Source: Evansella cellulosilytica DSM 2522 (lineage in GTDB: Bacteria; Bacillota; Bacilli; Bacillales; Salisediminibacteriaceae). From it: a stretch of 64,000 bases of DNA. The stretch is from positions 1,550,001-1,614,000 of the forward strand of contig NC_014829.1 of assembly GCF_000177235.2 (NCBI RefSeq), read 5' to 3'. The notes beneath the pieces are model-generated. The model saw only the letters and a program-made list of their open reading frames with translations, did no database searches and was not told where the DNA came from. This document shows, piece after piece, positions 59,789-64,000 of this stretch (position 1 is the stretch's first letter; every line of letters begins with the position of its first letter). Position numbers and translations under genes: made by a program.

Positions 59789-60641
59789 CCCCTAGTTTTG
59801 CGATAAAGATATCTTCTAGTGAAAGAGAAAGCTCCTCATATAAAATAGGTGCATGCTCATGAATTAACGATTCAATCTCTTCATCTTTATTAAACAACAC
59901 TGTGTACACACGTCCAGTTTGATTAATAATGATTACTTTATTTTGAACTACTTCTGGTAATTGTTTTTTGAACACAATTTGTGCTTTTATAAATTGCGAC
60001 TTCATCGCATCTAATTCATAATGACTATCCACAAGCCCTTCTTTAATCATGACGATTTCATTTGCCATAAATTCGAGTTCGTCTAACCGATGGGAAGAAA
60101 TAATAACGGACACCTCGTTTACAGCTACTTCTTCCACTAACACTTTGAGTACACGATTTTTTACAATGACATCAAGACCGTCAGTTGGCTCGTCTAAAAG
60201 TATGTATTTTGCCTTTGTAGAAAACGCGATGACGAGAGAAAATAATGCTTTCATGCCTTTAGAGTAGCTACCAATTTTCCTCACGTAAGGTAAAGAAAAT
60301 CTGTTCATGAGCTCATGAAAATAATCAATATCAAAACGAGGATAAATGCTTTCATAAAGTGTAATGATTTCACGTGTGCTGTAGGCTTTTAATGCCTCAG
60401 ATGAATCGGGGACAAATATTATATCCTGCTTTAATTCGGGATAGGTAAATATACTTTTATCGCTTATACAAACATCGCCTTTAGAAGGCTCCAATATACC
60501 TACCATCGTTCTAAGTAGTGTTGTCTTACCTGCTCCATTTCTTCCGATAATACCGACAATACTTCCTGTTTTAATCTCAAAATTAATATCAGACAACACT
60601 TCAACACCGTTTATTTTTTTTGAAAGGTGTTTAATTTTCAC
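59769..60641 (-). CDS. ABC transporter ATP-binding protein
   Basis: A 290-residue ATPase. Walker A is IIGRNGAGKTTLLRTM, the signature SYSKGMKALFSLVIA, Walker B YILLDEPTDGLD and the switch His ISSHRLDEL. The GTG at 60641 follows GGAGG inside the end of the GntR gene, so the two are translationally coupled; the longer frame lacks a site. It pairs with the permease downstream. Confidence 0.9.
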   Translation of the reverse strand: MKIKHLSKKINGVEVLSDINFEIKTGSIVGIIGRNGAGKTTLLRTMVGILEPSKGDVCISDKSIFTYPELKQDIIFVPDSSEALKAYSTREIITLYESIYPRFDIDYFHELMNRFSLPYVRKIGSYSKGMKALFSLVIAFSTKAKYILLDEPTDGLDVIVKNRVLKVLVEEVAVNEVSVIISSHRLDELEFMANEIVMIKEGLVDSHYELDAMKSQFIKAQIVFKKQLPEVVQNKVIIINQTGRVYTVLFNKDEEIESLIHEHAPILYEELSLSLEDIFIAKLGGDEFVS

Positions 60642-61026
60642 GTTTTTGACCTCCAATCTCTTTATAAACTTCTTCAATCCACTTTGTAAGCTCTTCCTTT
60701 GTTATTCCAGCATAATGGCTATCAATGATAATTTGCTTTAAAGATTGCTTCATATTTTTCAGCAGCCTTGGATCAAATGTGTGTGTGAAGTCTTCAGAAA
60801 TAAACGTCCCACGCCCACGAATAGTTACAATAACACCTTGCCGCTCTAACTCCTGGTACGCCTTACTCACTGTGTTCGGGTTAATCACCATTTGTGAAGA
60901 AAGCTCTCGAACGGAAGGGAGCTTTTCGTTTGGCTGTAAAATCCCTTTTGCGCACATTTCCTTCACTTGGTGGATCACTTGCTCGTATAAAGGAACATTC
61001 TTCTTTGGGTCAATGTTGAAATACAT
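60631..61026 (-). CDS. GntR-family regulator (YtrA type)
   Basis: A 131-residue repressor. The winged-helix domain (NVPLYEQVIHQVKEMCAKGI, SVRELSSQMVINPNTVSKAYQELERQGVIVTIRGRGTFIS) is followed by only a short C-terminal helix pair, the YtrA subfamily. Such regulators control the ABC genes behind them. It is the first gene of the operon, preceded by a palindrome. Confidence 0.9.
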   Translation of the reverse strand: MYFNIDPKKNVPLYEQVIHQVKEMCAKGILQPNEKLPSVRELSSQMVINPNTVSKAYQELERQGVIVTIRGRGTFISEDFTHTFDPRLLKNMKQSLKQIIIDSHYAGITKEELTKWIEEVYKEIGGQKREN

Positions 61027-61074
61027 CTATTAAATTCACCACCTTAAGAGGATCATCTATCGTATTATGTATTA

Positions 61075-61100
61075 AGTGTATTACACTGAATAGTACACTT
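61075..61100. promoter_or_regulatory. probable operator of the GntR-ABC operon
   Basis: AGTGTATTACACT (61075-61087) is a perfect palindrome 49 bp before the GntR start, followed by TAGTACACTT, a near repeat of the half site. This is the form of YtrA-type operators. Confidence 0.65.
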
Positions 61101-61287
61101 GAAGTATAATCTGCTTTTTATGCTCAAGTCAATACATTTTAAGGAAAAATAAATGAGCAATCGTAATAAATAGGATAATGCTTCAATTTATATTAAAATA
61201 AAAGAAGGGAAAAGCGTACAAATGTGATATACATCATGAAAGATAGAAGGTTAACAACATAAAATATAAAGAGAAAGAGGAATTTTT

Positions 61288-62178
61288 ATGAGACATGTGT
61301 TAGTTCTCGGAGGAACGCGATTTTTTGGTAAAAGATTAGTACAAAAGCTTATTGATAACGGTGACAATGTTACTGTCGCTACTCGAGGAGAGACGGAGGT
61401 TAAATTTGATGGAACAGTAACTCGTGTGAAGGTAAACAGATTTGACCGAGAGTCGATGACATCAGTATTCCCAGATAAAAAGTGGGATATCATTTACGAT
61501 CAGATTTGCTTTTCGCCTGATGACGCACAAGATGCATGTGATGTATTTGCGGGGAAAGTAAATAGATATGTGCTGACGTCTACGCTATCAGTGTATCAAT
61601 TCAATGAAAAAGCCGCTAAGGAAGAAAAAGATTTTAACCCTTTTGCTTATGACATACAATCTGGCAGGAAAGAAGATTTTGATTATAGTGAAGGGAAGCG
61701 ACTAGCGGAAGCCGTTTTCTTTCAAAAGGCCAACTTCCCAGTTGTTGCACCACGCCCACCAATCGTTTTTGGCTTAGATGATTACACGGAGCGGCTCCAA
61801 TATCACATAAGAAAAATATTGCGCGGTGACAAAATTGGAATTGATAACGTAGAAGCAAAAATTTCTTTCGTAGATTCTGAAGACTTAGCACAATTTTTAT
61901 TTTGGATAGGCCATCAAGACTTTGTTGGACCTGTAAACGCTTCTGCCCCCGATCAAATAACATTAGGTGATATGATTGCTTTAATAGAACGGAAAACAGG
62001 GGGAAGAGCAATAGTGAAAGCGTCTTTATCGAAAGAGGAAAGTTCACCAATGAATTTCCCAACGTCTTACTATCAAGATGTCGCGTTCGCCAAAGCCGAA
62101 GGATACACATTTAAGCCGTTATCTGAATGGTTTGAACCACTAATTGAAGCACTTGTAAAAAATGAAAAATCTACTTAA
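61288..62178 (+). CDS. NAD-dependent epimerase/dehydratase (SDR) family protein
   Basis: A 296-residue extended/atypical SDR protein. The N-terminal cofactor motif VLVLGGTRFFGKRLVQKLI and a YSEGKRLAEAVFF segment (Y-x3-K) are present. KISFVDSEDLAQFLFWIG and PVNASAPDQITLGDM are typical of the family. The substrate is unknown. The start follows AAAGAGGAA. Confidence 0.85.
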   Translation: MRHVLVLGGTRFFGKRLVQKLIDNGDNVTVATRGETEVKFDGTVTRVKVNRFDRESMTSVFPDKKWDIIYDQICFSPDDAQDACDVFAGKVNRYVLTSTLSVYQFNEKAAKEEKDFNPFAYDIQSGRKEDFDYSEGKRLAEAVFFQKANFPVVAPRPPIVFGLDDYTERLQYHIRKILRGDKIGIDNVEAKISFVDSEDLAQFLFWIGHQDFVGPVNASAPDQITLGDMIALIERKTGGRAIVKASLSKEESSPMNFPTSYYQDVAFAKAEGYTFKPLSEWFEPLIEALVKNEKST

Positions 62179-62263
62179 TTTTTGTTCTACTCTATGTGGT
62201 TGGAAAACGCCAGTGTTCAAGTAATAATAAATCAGCGAAAAAAACAAAAGGAGGCACTGTGTG

Positions 62264-62524
62264 ATGAAACAGGATCAATCTTGGTCTGCATCATTAGAGC
62301 ATGGCGAATACGCTCATGATCAAGCGCTCGTTATTCAACATAGTATTGAAGCAGTAGATGAAACTGCAACTGGAACGTATGTGAATCTAGTAACACCAAA
62401 TGAATTTGGCAACCCAGAAGAATATTTAACAGAAGTGCTCATAGAAAAATTCGGCAGCAGTATTAACGTGCAATATAAAGATGAATGCGGCTGTGGCGGA
62501 CACGTGTTGAGGGTGTACAAATAG
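62264..62524 (+). CDS. CGCGG-family putative rSAM-modified RiPP precursor
   Basis: An 86-residue protein ending in YKDECGCGGHVLRVYK. The CGCGG motif near the C-terminus defines a family annotated as a radical-SAM-modified RiPP target. The N-terminal part (SWSASLEHGEYAHDQALVIQ) would be the leader. ATG 62264 follows AAAGGAGG; the preceding GTG is also possible. No radical SAM maturase lies beside it; the only rSAM gene in the window is splB, which is not a maturase. The product and its function are unknown. Confidence 0.75.
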   Translation: MKQDQSWSASLEHGEYAHDQALVIQHSIEAVDETATGTYVNLVTPNEFGNPEEYLTEVLIEKFGSSINVQYKDECGCGGHVLRVYK

Positions 62525-62529
62525 AAGCG

Positions 62530-62556
62530 GACCCGGGAGAAAGCGAACCCGGGTTT
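62530..62556 (+). terminator. GC-rich terminator after CGCGG gene
   Basis: Stem ACCCGGG / CCCGGGT followed by TT. Confidence 0.65.
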
Positions 62557-62682
62557 AACCTTCTCACGAATCAATTTTAGAGGAATCTAAAGCAAGAGCT
62601 AGCATGAACAAATGCTGAAAACGAGGTACCATCTAACACAAGCCCCCTAGACGAAAGACCCCCTATAATAATTTCACTCATA

Positions 62683-62712
62683 CAAAAAACCCAGGCAAAA
62701 ACAACCCGGGTT
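62683..62712 (-). terminator. terminator of the sigma/anti-sigma operon
   Basis: On the minus strand AACCCGGG pairs with CCTGGGTT, then TTTTT. It lies 35 bp after the anti-sigma stop. Confidence 0.7.
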
Positions 62713-62746
62713 AATAAATAGTAGGTAAATGGTATTTTCAAGGCTA

Positions 62747-63637
62747 TTATTCAAACATCATTTGATTGACGAAAGTTCGCATTGCATATCCTTGTGCAGT
62801 TTCGCCTGCGGAAATATATACTTGCATCTCTATAATATAGGTGTCGCCCTCGTGTTGACGTATCGCATAATAACGCTTTGATGATTCCTCATCTTTTAAC
62901 CATAGTCCTTCAGCGTCAACATTCTCAAAAATCGTATTCTCTAATTGAGTGTATTCAACATAGCCGTCAATTTCATATTGATAATAGAGCTCTTCTAACA
63001 CCGCATTTAAGTTGTTTATATTTTCACGACGAGTGACACTGAAGTAAAAGTCTCCCATATAGCTAATTTCTTCAAAAAATCGAACAGTATCATTTGCTTC
63101 GTATACGGATAGAACTTGTTCATCCCATCCGAACTCAGGTACAACATAAGTGGAAAAGCCTAAATCTTCATTGACATATAGCTCATAATTAATTTCTGAT
63201 TCGATTCCTTCTGGGTAAATCGTTTCCGTAAAGGACGACTCACGATTACTTAACGTTGAAACAGTTTCAGTTTCTTCTCGTTCTTCCTCACCTGATTTTT
63301 GTTCCCCTTCATTATTAACGGGAGGTGTTGCATCGCTATGTGTATTTCCATCCCCATTGTTACCGGATACTATACTATTATCTCGCGTGTTTAGTTCACC
63401 AGATTGGCTAAGTTCATTTTGAGATAAGTAGGAACCGATAAAAATGGTAGCGACGAGAAGAAAGACGATTGAAGCAGCAACCATTGGTATGTTCCTTGTT
63501 AAAGGAAAGCCGCGTCTTTCTTTATTTTTTTCAACGTCTATTGCTTGAAAAATGTCATTTGTAGATGTAGTTTTCGGCATTTTTTCATATTTAAACTTTA
63601 TCTCTTCCATACCTCTTTCAAAACGCTCTTGACTCAT
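62747..63637 (-). CDS. membrane-bound anti-sigma factor-like protein
   Basis: A 296-residue protein. The cytoplasmic N-terminus (about 1-48) is followed by a single membrane helix (IPMVAASIVFLLVATIFIGSYL, about 49-70), a low-complexity acidic linker (GNNGDGNTHSDATPPVNNEG and EREETET) and an extracytoplasmic domain. The ATG lies inside the end of the sigma gene after GAAGGAGGC, so the two are translationally coupled. Its position behind an ECF sigma gene makes it the likely cognate anti-sigma. It is not one of the named Rsi proteins I can recognise. Confidence 0.8.
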   Translation of the reverse strand: MSQERFERGMEEIKFKYEKMPKTTSTNDIFQAIDVEKNKERRGFPLTRNIPMVAASIVFLLVATIFIGSYLSQNELSQSGELNTRDNSIVSGNNGDGNTHSDATPPVNNEGEQKSGEEEREETETVSTLSNRESSFTETIYPEGIESEINYELYVNEDLGFSTYVVPEFGWDEQVLSVYEANDTVRFFEEISYMGDFYFSVTRRENINNLNAVLEELYYQYEIDGYVEYTQLENTIFENVDAEGLWLKDEESSKRYYAIRQHEGDTYIIEMQVYISAGETAQGYAMRTFVNQMMFE

Positions 63638-64000
63638 ATTCGTAGCCTCCTTCCTCTAAAGATGCTTTAAGCTGATCCTTTCCGCGCTTTAAACGAGTTT
63701 TTACAGTTGCTTCTCGCATAGCCAATATAGCTGAAATATCTTTGATTGAAGCTTCATGGAAATAAAATAGGACAATTGGTACGCGATATTTTTCGTCTAA
63801 GCACTGAATCGCCTTGTGTAAAATAGCTGCATCCTCAGATAAATCTAAGTTTTCCTCGTAAAACACTGATGGTTGTGCCTGAATTGTTTTTAACACCTTT
63901 GATTTCTCCCTGTTTAATTTACGGAAGCTATCCTTTGCGACATTATGAGTCACGCTATATAGCCATGTAGAAAACTTCCCTCTAGAGTATTTATGGAGAA
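63618..64000 (-). CDS. ECF sigma factor, partial at window edge
   Basis: The C-terminal part of a sigma-70 family ECF factor; the 5' end lies beyond 64000. The open frame continues upstream to the edge as HKYSRGKFSTWLYSVTHNVA, the end of region 2. Region 4 is visible: ILHKAIQCLDEKYRVPIVLFYFHEASIKDISAILAMREATVKTRLKRGKDQL. The GTG near 63953 is therefore not the start. It overlaps the anti-sigma gene by 20 bp. Confidence 0.88.
   Translation of the reverse strand, partial: LHKYSRGKFSTWLYSVTHNVAKDSFRKLNREKSKVLKTIQAQPSVFYEENLDLSEDAAILHKAIQCLDEKYRVPIVLFYFHEASIKDISAILAMREATVKTRLKRGKDQLKASLEEGGYEYESRAF

Overview
The window is chromosomal DNA of a low-GC, spore-forming Bacillaceae bacterium. Evidence for spore formation is a Spo0E-like phosphatase, SpoVR and the splA-splB spore photoproduct lyase pair. 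AGGAGG-type ribosome binding sites, a T-box leader and CcpA/CodY-like sites fit the same group. A sortase-anchored mannanase, a CPA1-type cation/proton antiporter and the overall gene style suggest an alkaliphilic or soil polysaccharide degrader, possibly Evansella-like. That genus guess is inference. No rRNA, tRNA, prophage or CRISPR array was seen.

Layout. 1-6.4 kb: mannan utilisation (cell-wall-anchored GH26 mannanase, LacI regulator, GH130 phosphorylase). 6.6-9.6 kb: DUF1540 miniprotein, dispersed repeats, and two IS1182-type elements in tandem, one full length and one internally deleted. 9.7-18.9 kb: typA, a fourfold hairpin array, YbjQ-like protein, manganese catalase, an orphan CheY/CheX pair around a DUF2225 protein, and a GNAT-nitrilase fusion. 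19.0-20.7 kb: an IS110-type element inserted in a terminator palindrome, with a candidate bridge RNA. 20.7-27.9 kb: FixH-like protein, glpK, Spo0E-like, YitT-like, a zinc-ribbon miniprotein, prfC, a nested repeat island and a frameshifted membrane-protein gene. 28.0-39.3 kb: the complete branched-chain amino acid cluster on the minus strand, ilvE-ilvD-[T-box]-ilvB-ilvN-ilvC-leuA-leuB-leuC-leuD, with CcpA and CodY-like sites upstream. 39.7-53.0 kb: spoVR, two membrane proteins, ppaC, a second hairpin array, a hemolysin III homologue, a retropepsin-like protein, an antiporter, a MEDS histidine kinase, a ketopantoate reductase, an LtaS-like enzyme and a methionine aminopeptidase. 53.2-64 kb: a long dispersed repeat, lactate permease, an exonuclease-like protein, splAB, a GntR-ABC operon, an SDR protein, a CGCGG-type RiPP precursor candidate, and an anti-sigma/ECF sigma pair cut by the window end.

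The strongest non-gene signal is a system of palindromes at gene ends. At least three palindrome types are nested inside each other in a constant order. One type has been hit by the IS110 element. The 5' non-coding end of that element carries two short segments matching the two halves of the palindrome, and two more matching the element's own ends, which is the layout expected of an IS110 bridge RNA. A second repeat family (about 130-410 bp, ending in GTTGATT/AATCAAC) is scattered between genes and is also carried inside both IS1182 copies.

Functionally, the window combines secreted and cytoplasmic mannan breakdown with CcpA-type carbon control (likely sites before the mannanase, GH130, glpK and ilvE). 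It also holds the whole ilv/leu biosynthetic route under leucine-type T-box attenuation, and several sporulation and cell-envelope functions.
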